From DOZZ01 sp963792655 (GTDB lineage Bacteria; Acidobacteriota; Terriglobia; Bryobacterales; Bryobacteraceae): a DNA stretch of 64,000 bases. The notes below the pieces were generated by a model. That model saw only the letters and a list, made by a program, of their open reading frames with translations, made no database searches and was not told the origin of the DNA. How positions within the stretch are numbered: position 1 is the first letter of the stretch; every line of letters starts with the position of its first letter. Where the stretch lies: positions 124,001-188,000 of the forward strand of contig CAWBWU010000009.1 in assembly GCA_963792655.1 (NCBI GenBank). Reading direction: 5' to 3'. Positions 46,428-54,515 of this stretch are shown here, in pieces. A program made the translations under genes and the position numbers.

Positions 46428-47177
46428 ATGAGACCGCCTCATCCCGTGGAAAGCCGTTCGTTCTATCGGGCAGCCATTTCTTACTGTTTCTTACTTTCTT
46501 TGCCCGCGTCCCTTGCCTTTGGCGGCGCGATCTCGCAATTCAATCAGCCGCTTGGCAACCGCGATCCGCTGTTGCAGCTAGGACAAATTGCGGCCGAAAG
46601 AATTTCCGCTTCGGGCGGAACCATGGGCGCGGTAGGCGCGACGCCATCGAGCACCATGGCCAGCTTTATGGTCGGGAAATTCGCGACAGTTCCGTTTGAG
46701 CTGAGTGCCAACGGCAGCATACAGCGCGTGGCCTATAACGTTTCCGAACCGAACGCCGCGCTTGTCTATCAGAACGGAAATCTGATTGCGCCGAACGGCG
46801 TGAAAGTCACCCAGGGTGTGAGCGATCCTGGCCAGGCTACCGGTTGGTTCGAGCAGCGCGCAAGCGTGACTGCCTCGTCCACTCCGGCGTCGTCTACGGT
46901 GTTTACTCCCGGCGACGCGGGTGCCCCTATACCGGCCACTGCGCTTGGCTTAAGTTACCAAGGGAATATCACGCAGGTGGAGTATGACGGCTTCCAGTAC
47001 CACTATTTTGCGCCGGATAACTCCAGAATGCCGTCGTACATGGTGAACAATCCCAATGCTCCGCACCTGACCCCAACACCTTCCGCGACAGTGCCGGAAC
47101 CTTCGAGCATGGTGCTCTCCGTCGCGGCACTTGCGGCGATTGCATGGGCAGTACGGCGGCGCTTACTCGTTGCGTAG
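46428..47177 (+). CDS. Secreted PEP-CTERM sorting-domain protein
   Basis: A 249-residue exported protein from ATG 46428, with a signal peptide (SYCFLLSLPASLAFGGA) and a body without a recognised domain (VAYNVSEPNAALVYQNGNLIAPNGVKV, FTPGDAGAPIPATALGLSYQGNITQVEYDG). The C-terminal tag is VPEPSSMVLSVAALAAIAWAVRRRLLVA, the PEP-CTERM form: PEP, one membrane helix, Arg cluster. A longer reading back to 46350 overlaps maf and lacks a better start. It is the second exosortase substrate in the window; no exosortase is visible. Its last 15 bases overlap the convergent permease gene. Confidence 0.85.
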   Translation: MRPPHPVESRSFYRAAISYCFLLSLPASLAFGGAISQFNQPLGNRDPLLQLGQIAAERISASGGTMGAVGATPSSTMASFMVGKFATVPFELSANGSIQRVAYNVSEPNAALVYQNGNLIAPNGVKVTQGVSDPGQATGWFEQRASVTASSTPASSTVFTPGDAGAPIPATALGLSYQGNITQVEYDGFQYHYFAPDNSRMPSYMVNNPNAPHLTPTPSATVPEPSSMVLSVAALAAIAWAVRRRLLVA

Positions 47178-49721
47178 GATTTCCAACGGACGTTGATCGA
47201 GTATCCGAAAACTCGCCAGCCATCCGGCGAAGTTCGCGACGATACCCGTCCCCACAATGCAGATCAGCAGCGGAATCCAGTCGAACGTGGGTTCCGCTTG
47301 AAACAGCTTCTTGATGACGAGCGCTGCGAAGCCCGCCGCAAGAATCGATCCAGCCAGCCCCGCGACACTTCCTAAAATCAGGAACTCGATGGAGAAGATG
47401 CCCGCGATGCGCTTTCTGGTCGCGCCCAGCGTTTTCAAAATGACGACTTCGCGAATACGCCGGAAACGCGTACCCGCCACACTCGATGCCAGGATGATCG
47501 CGCCCGCCAGAATCGCGAAGGCCGAGATGAACCTGACCACCAACGAAATCTGATCCACCACTTCCTGGATGATCTGCAACACATCCGCCACGTTGACCAC
47601 CGTGACAGTAGGGAATGCCGTGTACACTGCTTTCTGCAACTGCGCAACATCGGGCGGCCGCACGCGCACGCTGCCGTAATAAATCATCGGCAACCCGGTG
47701 AGCGCGCCCGGCGAGAACACGAACTCAACGCGTGAGTTCAGCCGGATGACTTCCGTGCGATGGATGGCTACGACGGTTGCTTCGAAGGTGCGCAGCGGCG
47801 TGGTCCATACAATGCGCGCGCCTGGACCGATGTTCAGCACTTTGGCCGCTTCTTCTGCGACCGAGATCTGGGGCGCGCCCGAATAACCTGCGGGCCACCA
47901 GCGGCCCTGCAACAGCTTGGTGTTCGCGGGAAGCGAACTGGCTTCGGTGACGCTGTTGGTCGACGCAAGGCGCCGCGCCATGCCTTTCAGACTCTCGCGA
48001 TTCAATGCGGCGCCGTTCACGCTGGCAATCTTCATCGCAACCGTGCCGAGCATATCCGGCGCGCCTGCCACGCCTTTCTGCTTAATCAGCAACTGCCGCA
48101 CGGCATCGCGGTTCGCAGGGGTGATGTCGAGCAGAAACACATTCGGCATTTCAGGCGGCGCGCTGCGGGTCATGTCGAGCAGCATGCCGCGCTGCACCAG
48201 ATAGATCGTGAGCGTAAATGTCACGCCAACGCCGAGCGCAATCAACGCGGCTTGCGCATGATTGCCGGGGCGGTAGAGATTCGCGATCCCCTGGCGAACG
48301 TTGACGGGCAGCACACGCGCGCTGTGCCCGATGCGCCGCAGAACGCGCAGCAGCACCCACGCGAGCACCGCCATCACGGCGAGACTGAACGCAATCGCGG
48401 CAACGAAGTAGAGTCCCAGTTGAACCGAGTTGCTTAACCACCCGCCGATGCCCGCGATCCCGACCAGGATCAGCAGCGCGGAACCAGCCGATGCTCCGAA
48501 CTTTGCGCGGCGCTCTTTCCAATTCGGCGCGGGCTCCGCCGCATCGCGCCGAAAGATTGCACCGGGACGAATGTTGCGAATACTCAACAGCGGCGGCACG
48601 GTGAACAGCAGCGTTGCGAGAATGCCGATCAGCAACCCTTGCGCGCCCGAGACCATATCGACAATGAAGGGCGTGCTGATGTGGAAGTAGCGCGCCAACA
48701 GCACCGGGAAGAACGCCTGTACCGCGCTGCCCGCGATTACGCCGAGCACGCCGCCGGCAACGCCTAAGCCGATCGTCTGGAGCACATAGATCTTCATGAT
48801 CTGGCCCGAGCGCGCGCCCAGGCACTTCATCACAGCGATCGAATCCATGCGCTGCTGCAAGTGCGCCTGCATCGCCATCGCAACACCCAGCGCACCGACG
48901 ATCAACGCGATCAAACTGACCAGGCTCAGGAACGTTGTCGCGCGATCGAGACCTTGCTCGATCAGTGGATGTGTCTGAGTGAAGTCGCTGATGAGCGATT
49001 CAGGAAATGCTTTTTTGATTTCAGCGCGCACCTGCTCGATCTTCAGTGCTGGCGGCACTTTGAACAGGAAACGCTCCGAGGCGCGGCTGCCCGCAATCAG
49101 CAACCCGGCACGCTCCATGCCTGCCCGGGTCATCAGAATGCGCGGCCCCACGTTCAGGCTGCCGGACATGCGATCCGGTTCACTCACCACGGCGCCGGCG
49201 ATGCGAAACTCCTGTCCGCCAAGCCGGATCGAATCGCCCGCTTGCAGGTTCATCCTAATCAGCAGATCGTTCGAAACCGCTACCGTTTCCGGCGTGAGCC
49301 GTTGGCGCAAATCACCGGGCGGGTCCAGCTTCACTTGTCCGTAGAACGGGTACTTGCCGGGGTCGACTGCTTTCGCCGAAATCAGAATCGGCGGCAAGTC
49401 GCCCTTGCCGCCGGACGCCATGGTGATGGTTTCGGTGATCCAGGTATGGTCGATGCCACGCTTGGCCAGATTGTCGATGACGGTGTTCTGCGCGGGCGAG
49501 GGCAGCGCAAACGTTCTGACCATCAGGTCGGCCGCCATCAACGTGCGTGCTTCTTTGAGCAGCATGGTGTGGAACACACGGCTGAAGCCGCGCACGCCGG
49601 TGAGGCACCCCACGCCCGCTGCTACTGCGAGCACAACAAACAGAAACTTGCCGGCAGACGCGCGCGCTTCACGCGAGGCAATGCGCCACGCAACGCTCAA
49701 CGGCAGCGGCGCAGGAGTCAC
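47163..49721 (-). CDS. ABC transporter permease, YbbP/FtsX type (eight to ten helices)
   Basis: An 852-residue permease. It starts with one helix (LFVVLAVAAGVGCL), a periplasmic MacB_PCD-like domain (about 45-240), then two FtsX cores (FLSLVSLIALIVGALGVAMAMQAHLQQRMDSIAVMKCLGARSGQI and VVRFISAFAILAGAIILASSVAGTRFRRIREVVILKTLGATRKRI) and further helices. This is the plan of YbbP-type exporters paired with a LolD-like ATPase. The GTG start overlaps the ATPase stop (GTGA), so both are translated together. Relatives act in lipid, lipoprotein or peptide export; the substrate is unknown. Confidence 0.9.
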   Translation of the reverse strand: MTPAPLPLSVAWRIASREARASAGKFLFVVLAVAAGVGCLTGVRGFSRVFHTMLLKEARTLMAADLMVRTFALPSPAQNTVIDNLAKRGIDHTWITETITMASGGKGDLPPILISAKAVDPGKYPFYGQVKLDPPGDLRQRLTPETVAVSNDLLIRMNLQAGDSIRLGGQEFRIAGAVVSEPDRMSGSLNVGPRILMTRAGMERAGLLIAGSRASERFLFKVPPALKIEQVRAEIKKAFPESLISDFTQTHPLIEQGLDRATTFLSLVSLIALIVGALGVAMAMQAHLQQRMDSIAVMKCLGARSGQIMKIYVLQTIGLGVAGGVLGVIAGSAVQAFFPVLLARYFHISTPFIVDMVSGAQGLLIGILATLLFTVPPLLSIRNIRPGAIFRRDAAEPAPNWKERRAKFGASAGSALLILVGIAGIGGWLSNSVQLGLYFVAAIAFSLAVMAVLAWVLLRVLRRIGHSARVLPVNVRQGIANLYRPGNHAQAALIALGVGVTFTLTIYLVQRGMLLDMTRSAPPEMPNVFLLDITPANRDAVRQLLIKQKGVAGAPDMLGTVAMKIASVNGAALNRESLKGMARRLASTNSVTEASSLPANTKLLQGRWWPAGYSGAPQISVAEEAAKVLNIGPGARIVWTTPLRTFEATVVAIHRTEVIRLNSRVEFVFSPGALTGLPMIYYGSVRVRPPDVAQLQKAVYTAFPTVTVVNVADVLQIIQEVVDQISLVVRFISAFAILAGAIILASSVAGTRFRRIREVVILKTLGATRKRIAGIFSIEFLILGSVAGLAGSILAAGFAALVIKKLFQAEPTFDWIPLLICIVGTGIVANFAGWLASFRILDQRPLEILRNE

Positions 49722-50416
49722 GCGCGCTTCTCCAGCGCCGCTGACTCGTCGCTGACGATCACGCCGTCGCGCATCGTGATGCGGCGATCTGCAGAGGAAG
49801 CCAGCTCACGATCGTGCGTCACCATCACAAGCGTGGTGCCTTCGGTACGGTTGAGTTCGGTCAACAACTGCAGCACTGCCGCGCCGTTCACGCTGTCGAG
49901 ATTGCCGGTGGGTTCATCGGCCAACAGAATCGGCGCATTGACCATGAACGCGCGCGCCAGTGCGACACGCTGTTGTTCGCCGCCTGAAAGCTGCACCGGA
50001 TAATGATCCAGCCGCCCAGCCAGGCCGACGCGCTCCAGGAGTTCGCGCGCGCGCTTCAGATTGCCAGCACCCATCAGCTCCGCCGGCAGCATTACGTTCT
50101 CTTCGGCGTTGAGCGTGGGGATCAACTGATACGACTGGAACACAAAGCCGATCTTGCGGCCGCGCACCAGCGCGAGCGCGTCCTCCTTCAAGCCCGTGAT
50201 CTCCGTGCCGTCAAGAACGATTGATCCGGTAGTCGCATCATCCAGTCCGGCTAGTAATCCGAGCAGCGTGCTTTTACCGCTGCCCGACGGACCCATGATC
50301 GCGACGAACTGACCCTTCTCGATGTCGAGATCGATGCCGCGCAGAATGTCGACGCGGTGGGTGCTGGTAGCGATGCTCTTGGTTAGCGCGCGGACAGTAA
50401 TGATGGCGGGTGCGAT
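49718..50416 (-). CDS. ABC transporter ATP-binding protein (LolD/YbbA type) without a standard start codon
   Basis: A 232-residue ATPase for the adjacent FtsX-type permease. Walker A is MGPSGSGKSTLL, the Q-loop FVFQSYQLIPTLNAEENV, signature LSGGEQQRVALARAF, Walker B ILLADEPTGNLD and H-loop VMVTHDREL. An internal ATG at 50296 would cut off the first beta-sheet, yet the reading clearly runs upstream (IITVRALTKSIATSTHRVDILRGIDLDIEKGQFVAI). Between the in-frame TGA at 50461-50459 and this region there is no ATG, GTG or TTG. The ATC at 50416, eight bases after a GAGG site, is the best candidate, or the base is miscalled. It is divergent from the GDSL gene. Confidence 0.85.
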   Translation of the reverse strand: MAPAIITVRALTKSIATSTHRVDILRGIDLDIEKGQFVAIMGPSGSGKSTLLGLLAGLDDATTGSIVLDGTEITGLKEDALALVRGRKIGFVFQSYQLIPTLNAEENVMLPAELMGAGNLKRARELLERVGLAGRLDHYPVQLSGGEQQRVALARAFMVNAPILLADEPTGNLDSVNGAAVLQLLTELNRTEGTTLVMVTHDRELASSADRRITMRDGVIVSDESAALEKRA

Positions 50417-50464
50417 GGCAGGATCCTCGTGCGGCTGGCGGTTTCTCTTATGATGGCATCAGTG

Positions 50465-51152
50465 ATGCGCTTCACCTGTTGGATGCTCGCCGCGATCTTG
50501 TGTTGCAGCGTAATTTCATGTAAGCAACCGTCACGCGCCGGATTCGGTAGCGCCTTCGGCTCCAGCCGATTCGTCTTCACGTCCTGCCGCGCCCCCGATC
50601 GCGGACAACCGTCCCGCAGTCGTAGCGTTCGGTGATTCGCTTTCTGCCGGGTATGGCGCCGATCCAGGACAGAGTTTTCCCGACTATCTGCAGAAGCTCA
50701 TCGATCAGGATCACCTTAGCTACCGCGTGGTGAATCAAGGCGTCAGCGGCGATACGACAACGGACGGGGTGCAGCGCCTGCCAAACGTTCTCGCAGTGAA
50801 ACCCAGGCTGGTGATACTGGAACTTGGCGGGAACGACGGTTTGCGCGGGTTACCGGTGAAGACGACGCGCGCCAATCTCGAACAGATGATCGTTGCTTTG
50901 CAAAAGACCGGCGCAACCGTAGTGATTGCGGGCATGACGCTGCCGCGCAATTACGGGCAAGAGTACATTCACCCGTTCGAACAGATGTACGTTGCGCTCG
51001 CTAAGCAATACCGTTTGACGCGCATCCCGTTCCTGCTCGACGGCGTCGCAACTGATAGCAAGCTGATGCAGGCAGACAGCATCCACCCCACTGCGCAGGG
51101 CAACGCGATTGTCGCGAAGACTGTGTACCGCTACGTCAAACCGCTACTCTGA
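50465..51152 (+). CDS. Exported GDSL-family (TesA/arylesterase-like) hydrolase, one frameshift
   Basis: About 229 residues. An N-terminal hydrophobic signal (MRFTCWMLAAILCCSVIS) leads into a Ser/Pro/Ala-rich linker and an SGNH hydrolase domain: VAFGDSLSAGYGADPG (nucleophile Ser), NQGVSGDTTTDG, ILELGGNDGLRGLP and the Asp-x-x-His of ADSIHPTAQGNAIVA. The signal and the catalytic domain are in different frames; the shift lies between about 50517 and 50560, and removing the A of the CATG at 50517-50520 joins them. Relatives are lysophospholipase/thioesterase or arylesterase enzymes of the periplasm. It ends 9 bases inside the convergent mgtC-like gene. Confidence 0.8.
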
Positions 51153-51857
51153 ATCGCCGCTATGCTCGAGCGCTTCCCAGCTGATCGCGCTCACCGCGTC
51201 ATCTTCGTTTAACAGCGCCATCAGCTTTTCTACCGCAGCGTCATTCCTGGTTTCAGCGGACACCGTGACCGTCACTTCTGCAGCGCCGTCAGCGGCTGCT
51301 GCGCTATGAATTGCGCGCACCAGCAGACCTGAATCTTTTGCGCAGTGAACTGCTCTCTTGCGCAGCCGTGTCTCTTGCGTTTGCGCGCATGTGAACTTGC
51401 ACGCATAAGTGGTCACGATGTTCGTTCGCATCGCAACTTTGCGCCGCATCGCGTAAGTGAGCGGCCGCAGCACAGTGTTCGAGAACAAAATGACTCCAGC
51501 GGCCACCGCAGCTTCTGCCAGCATGCCCATTCCGCACAGCACTCCGATCGCAGCGGTGCACCACAAAGTGGCTGCTGTGTTGACGCCGCGAATGGTCAGA
51601 CCTTCGCGCAGAATCGCTCCGCCGCCGATGAACCCGATGCCCGATACAATCTGTGCCGCAATGCGCGCATCCGGTATCGACTGGCCCGAACCCGACAACA
51701 CGAACACCGCCGCACCCACCGCAACCAGAACGTTCGTCCGTAAGCCGGCGACGCTGTTGCGCCATTGCCGTTCGAACCCGATCGCGCAGCCGAGCGCCAG
51801 CGCGGTAAGCACGTATTGGCAAAATCGCGTGAACTCCGGCCCGGGCATGCGAACCAT
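51144..51857 (-). CDS. MgtC/SapB family membrane protein
   Basis: A 237-residue protein with four to five N-terminal helices holding the family motifs LALGCAIGFERQWRNSVAGLRTNVLVAVGAAVFVL, IVSGIGFIGGGAILREGLTIRGVNTAATLWCTAAIGVLCGMG and a cytosolic C-terminal ACT-like domain (about 160-237). MgtC proteins are tied to growth at low magnesium and inhibit F-type ATP synthase in some pathogens; in a soil-type bacterium the role is open. Its start is only 32 bases from the his leader ATG on the opposite strand, so the two promoters overlap. Confidence 0.9.
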   Translation of the reverse strand: MVRMPGPEFTRFCQYVLTALALGCAIGFERQWRNSVAGLRTNVLVAVGAAVFVLSGSGQSIPDARIAAQIVSGIGFIGGGAILREGLTIRGVNTAATLWCTAAIGVLCGMGMLAEAAVAAGVILFSNTVLRPLTYAMRRKVAMRTNIVTTYACKFTCAQTQETRLRKRAVHCAKDSGLLVRAIHSAAAADGAAEVTVTVSAETRNDAAVEKLMALLNEDDAVSAISWEALEHSGDSE

Positions 51858-51875
51858 CGTAATGCAAGGGCGGTG

Positions 51876-51881
51876 TATACT
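51876..51881 (+). promoter_or_regulatory. -10 box of the histidine operon
   Basis: TATACT, five of six to consensus, ends 8 bases before the leader-peptide ATG; transcription would start at or within two bases of that ATG, making the leader mRNA nearly leaderless. No clear -35 box is seen 16-18 bases upstream, which lies inside the mgtC start. Confidence 0.55.
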
Positions 51882-51889
51882 ACTGGTTT

Positions 51890-51940
51890 ATGTTGCCGCT
51901 CGCGCTCGTACCTGTGCATCATCATCACGCACATCTCTAG
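51890..51940 (+). CDS. hisL: Histidine operon leader peptide
   Basis: A 16-codon open frame, MLPLALVPVHHHHAHL, with four consecutive His codons (CAT CAT CAT CAC) and a fifth two codons later, ending in TAG. Five His in 16 residues, directly before a terminator and hisI, is the hallmark of a his attenuator. Ribosome stalling at these codons when charged tRNA-His is scarce would uncover the antiterminator. There is no ribosome site and hardly room for one after the -10 box, so initiation may be leaderless. Confidence 0.88.
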   Translation: MLPLALVPVHHHHAHL

Positions 51941-52007
51941 ACGCGGGCGCTGCAATTGTAATCACGGAATCGAACAACACGCCCGCCGCTCCAACGGCGG
52001 GTTTTTT
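51902..52007 (+). promoter_or_regulatory. Histidine attenuator (competing RNA stems and terminator)
   Basis: Region 1 (GCGCTCG, 51902-51908) can pair with region 2 (CGGGCGC, 51944-51950). Region 2 (GCGGGCG, 51943-51949) can instead pair with region 3 (CGCCCGC, 51980-51986), the antiterminator. Region 3 (CCCGCCG, 51982-51988) pairs with region 4 (CGGCGGG, 51995-52001), giving the terminator with loop CTCCAA and a six-T run. A ribosome stalled on the His codons (51917-51934) would cover region 1 and free region 2. All four segments have the order and spacing of classical attenuators. Confidence 0.85.
51982..52007 (+). terminator. Attenuator terminator upstream of hisI
   Basis: CCCGCCG-CTCCAA-CGGCGGG followed by TTTTTT: a 7-bp all-GC stem and a U-run, ending 13 bases before the hisI ATG. 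Confidence 0.9.
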
Positions 52008-52020
52008 ATTGCCTAACTCA

Positions 52021-52401
52021 ATGACGCTGGATTTTGCAAAGACCGATGGGCTCATCCCCGCCGTAGTTCAGGACTACGCATCGAAGCGCGTGCTGATGGT
52101 GGGCTTCATGAACGACGCTGCGTTCGAAAAGACACTCGAGACCGGCGCTGTCACTTTCTTCAGCCGTTCACGGCAGAAGCTTTGGACCAAAGGCGAAAGC
52201 AGCGGCCACCGGCTGCTGGTGCGCTCCATCCAGACCGACTGCGATGAAGACACGCTGCTGATTGAAGTGGAAGCCGTGGGGCCCGGCGTCTGTCACAACG
52301 GATACCAAAGCTGTTTCTATCGCACGCTGCAAAACGGCGCGTGGGTGGAAACGGAGAAGCCGGTCTACGATCCGAACGCGGTTTATGGGAGCAAAGCGTG
52401 A
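52021..52401 (+). CDS. hisI: Phosphoribosyl-AMP cyclohydrolase
   Basis: Opens the adenine ring of phosphoribosyl-AMP in histidine synthesis. It is 126 residues from ATG 52021; a much longer in-frame reading upstream would run through the attenuator and is rejected. Motifs: VVQDYASKRVLMVGFMNDAAFEKTLETGAVTFFSRSRQKLWTKGESSGH, QTDCDEDTLLIEVEAVGPGVCHNGYQSCFYR with the metal-binding Asp and Cys residues. It lacks the HisE pyrophosphohydrolase domain, and no hisE lies in this operon. The stop overlaps the hisG GTG by two bases. No ribosome site is seen ahead of the ATG. Confidence 0.95.
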   Translation: MTLDFAKTDGLIPAVVQDYASKRVLMVGFMNDAAFEKTLETGAVTFFSRSRQKLWTKGESSGHRLLVRSIQTDCDEDTLLIEVEAVGPGVCHNGYQSCFYRTLQNGAWVETEKPVYDPNAVYGSKA

Positions 52402-53267
52402 AGTTGAAGCTGGGCATCCCGAAAGGTTCGCTCGAGAACGCGACGGTCGATCTGTTCCGGCGTGCGGGATTCAACATCACCACGTCGAGCCGTTCGTATT
52501 TTCCGGCGATCGATGATCCTGAAATCGAGTGCATGCTGATTCGCGCGCAGGAGATGGCGCGCTATGTCGAAGACGGAATTCTCGACGCCGGCTTGACCGG
52601 GCGCGACTGGATTGAAGAGAACGAAGCCAACGTGCATGCAGTGGCCGACCTTGTCTATGCAAAGCAGAGCTTCGGCAAAGTGCGTTGGGTGCTCGCTGTT
52701 CCAGAGAACTCGCAGTTCTTCTCAGTGAAAGATCTGGAAGGGAAGATCATCGCGACGGAATTAGTGCAGACTTCGCGCCGCTATCTTGCAAAGAATGGCG
52801 TGAATGCCAAAGTGGAGTTCAGTTGGGGCGCCACGGAAGTGAAGCCGCCGGTGCTTGCCGACGCCATTGTGGAAGTGACTGAGACCGGGTCGTCATTGCG
52901 CGCGAACAAGCTCAAGATCATCGACACCATCCTCGAATCGAACACGCAGTTGATCGCGAATCGCCAATCCTGGGAAGATCCGGAGAAGCGGCAAAAGCTT
53001 GAGAACATGCGCATGCTGCTCGAGGGTGCCATCAATGCGCTGGGCAAAGTGGGCTTGATGTTGAACGTGCATCGCGATCATCTGGAAAAGGTGCTCGGCG
53101 TGCTTCCCGCGCTGAAGCGCCCCACAGTTTCGCACCTTAGTGATGAAGCGTGGCTCGCGGTGAATACCATTCTCGACGAGAGCACCGTGCGCGACATCAT
53201 CCCGCGTTTGAAGCAGGCCGGAGCGGAAGGCATCGTGGAATATCCGCTGAACAAAATCGTGATGTAA
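52398..53267 (+). CDS. hisG: ATP phosphoribosyltransferase (long form)
   Basis: First enzyme of the pathway: ATP plus PRPP to phosphoribosyl-ATP; usually feedback-inhibited by histidine. It is 289 residues from the GTG giving VKLKLGIPKGSLENATVDLFRRAGFNI; the longer reading to 52341 lies inside hisI. Domains I-II hold GLTGRDWIEEN, WVLAVPENSQF and the PRPP loop ADAIVEVTETGSSLRANKLKIID; residues about 210-289 form the C-terminal ACT-like regulatory domain of long HisG (MLNVHRDHLEKVLGVLPALKRPTVSHL). It therefore works without HisZ and is likely histidine-sensitive. Confidence 0.95.
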   Translation: MKLKLGIPKGSLENATVDLFRRAGFNITTSSRSYFPAIDDPEIECMLIRAQEMARYVEDGILDAGLTGRDWIEENEANVHAVADLVYAKQSFGKVRWVLAVPENSQFFSVKDLEGKIIATELVQTSRRYLAKNGVNAKVEFSWGATEVKPPVLADAIVEVTETGSSLRANKLKIIDTILESNTQLIANRQSWEDPEKRQKLENMRMLLEGAINALGKVGLMLNVHRDHLEKVLGVLPALKRPTVSHLSDEAWLAVNTILDESTVRDIIPRLKQAGAEGIVEYPLNKIVM

Positions 53268-53270
53268 GCG

Positions 53271-54515
53271 ATGATCCGGATACTCCAGGCAGCGGATGCC
53301 GGCGGCCTCTTTGTGCGTCGCTCGGCTCGACTCGAAGACGCCGAAGCGGTGGTGCGTCCAATTCTGGACGCAGTGCGTACGCGCGGTGATGCGGCGTTGC
53401 TCGAATATGCGCGGCGCTTCGATGGCTTCACGGCAGAGTCGGTACTGGTGACAGCGGCGCAACGCCAACATGCGCTCGAGTCTCTGGACCAGAGCTTTCT
53501 GGCGGCGGTAGAAACAGCGGCCGCTAACATTCGCGCCTTTGCTGAACAACAACTGCCGCGCGAGTTCTTTCGCGAGACTGCGCCGGGCCTGTTCACCGGC
53601 CAAATCGTGCGGCCTCTCGAAACAGTGGCGGCGTATATTCCGGGCGGGCGTTATCCGCTTCCATCGACGTTGCTGATGACGTTGATCCCGGCGCGCGTTG
53701 CCGGTGTCCGTAACGTCTGTTTCTGCTGCCCGCGGTTGGTGAACGAAGTGTTCGGGACCGGCCAACTGTTGGGCGCCACGCACTCCTTTCTGATGGGAGG
53801 CGCGCACGCCATCGCAGCGTTTGCCTTCGGGACCGAAACGGTGCCGAAAGCAGACCGCATTGTGGGACCCGGGAACATCTATGTCGCAGCCGCGAAGAAG
53901 TTGCTCGCCGGCGAAACCGGCATCGACTTCGTTGCGGGGCCAACGGAGATTCTGATCATCGCGAACGATGCGGACCCCCGGCATCTTGCGGCCGACATGC
54001 TGGCGCAAGCGGAACATGATGTCGACGCGGCGGCCATTCTGCTCACCCGGTCACGCGACATTGCCGAACGCACCGCGATGGCGATTGAACAGCAGTTGCA
54101 AACATTGTCCACCGCCGATGTTGCGCGTTCGTCAATCGCGAACAACAGCGCCATTGTGCTGGTCGACTCGGATGAAGAAGCGGTGCGCCTTTCGAATCAG
54201 TTCGCGCCGGAGCATCTGAGCATCTACGACGAATCTTTGCTTGCCGGCATTCAGCACGCGGGAAGCGTGTTTATCGGCCCGTATAGCCCGGAGGCAGCGG
54301 GGGACTATGCTGCCGGACCGAACCATGTGCTACCCACCAGCGGTCACGCGCGGCTGCGTGCCGGGCTTTCCGCGGCTGACTTCGTCAAAACGATCTCTGT
54401 GCAGCGTCTCGATGCAGCCGCGCTGGCGCAACTTGCTCCCAGTGTGACGACGCTCGCGCGCGCCGAAGGTCTCGAAGCGCATGCGCGCTCCGTCGAGGTG
54501 CGCCTGCATGCCTGA
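53271..54515 (+). CDS. hisD: Histidinol dehydrogenase
   Basis: Last two steps of the pathway: histidinol to histidinal to histidine, using NAD and zinc. It is 414 residues, complete: PLETVAAYIPGGRYPLPSTLLMTLIPARVAGVRNVCFCCP, ATHSFLMGGAHAIAAFAFGTETVPKADRIVGPGNIYVAAAKKLL, DFVAGPTEILIIANDADPRHLAADMLAQAEHDVDA, QFAPEHLSIYDES and GPYSPEAAGDYAAGPNHVLPTSGHARL. It starts three bases after the hisG stop; its last eight bases overlap the hisC start. The usual QxxH zinc site and base histidines are present. Confidence 0.95.
   Translation: MIRILQAADAGGLFVRRSARLEDAEAVVRPILDAVRTRGDAALLEYARRFDGFTAESVLVTAAQRQHALESLDQSFLAAVETAAANIRAFAEQQLPREFFRETAPGLFTGQIVRPLETVAAYIPGGRYPLPSTLLMTLIPARVAGVRNVCFCCPRLVNEVFGTGQLLGATHSFLMGGAHAIAAFAFGTETVPKADRIVGPGNIYVAAAKKLLAGETGIDFVAGPTEILIIANDADPRHLAADMLAQAEHDVDAAAILLTRSRDIAERTAMAIEQQLQTLSTADVARSSIANNSAIVLVDSDEEAVRLSNQFAPEHLSIYDESLLAGIQHAGSVFIGPYSPEAAGDYAAGPNHVLPTSGHARLRAGLSAADFVKTISVQRLDAAALAQLAPSVTTLARAEGLEAHARSVEVRLHA

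Noticed and set aside
51457..52401. A 314-codon frame ending in hisI
   Set aside because: The upstream 188 codons run antisense to mgtC and through the leader peptide and terminator; hisI proper starts at 52021.
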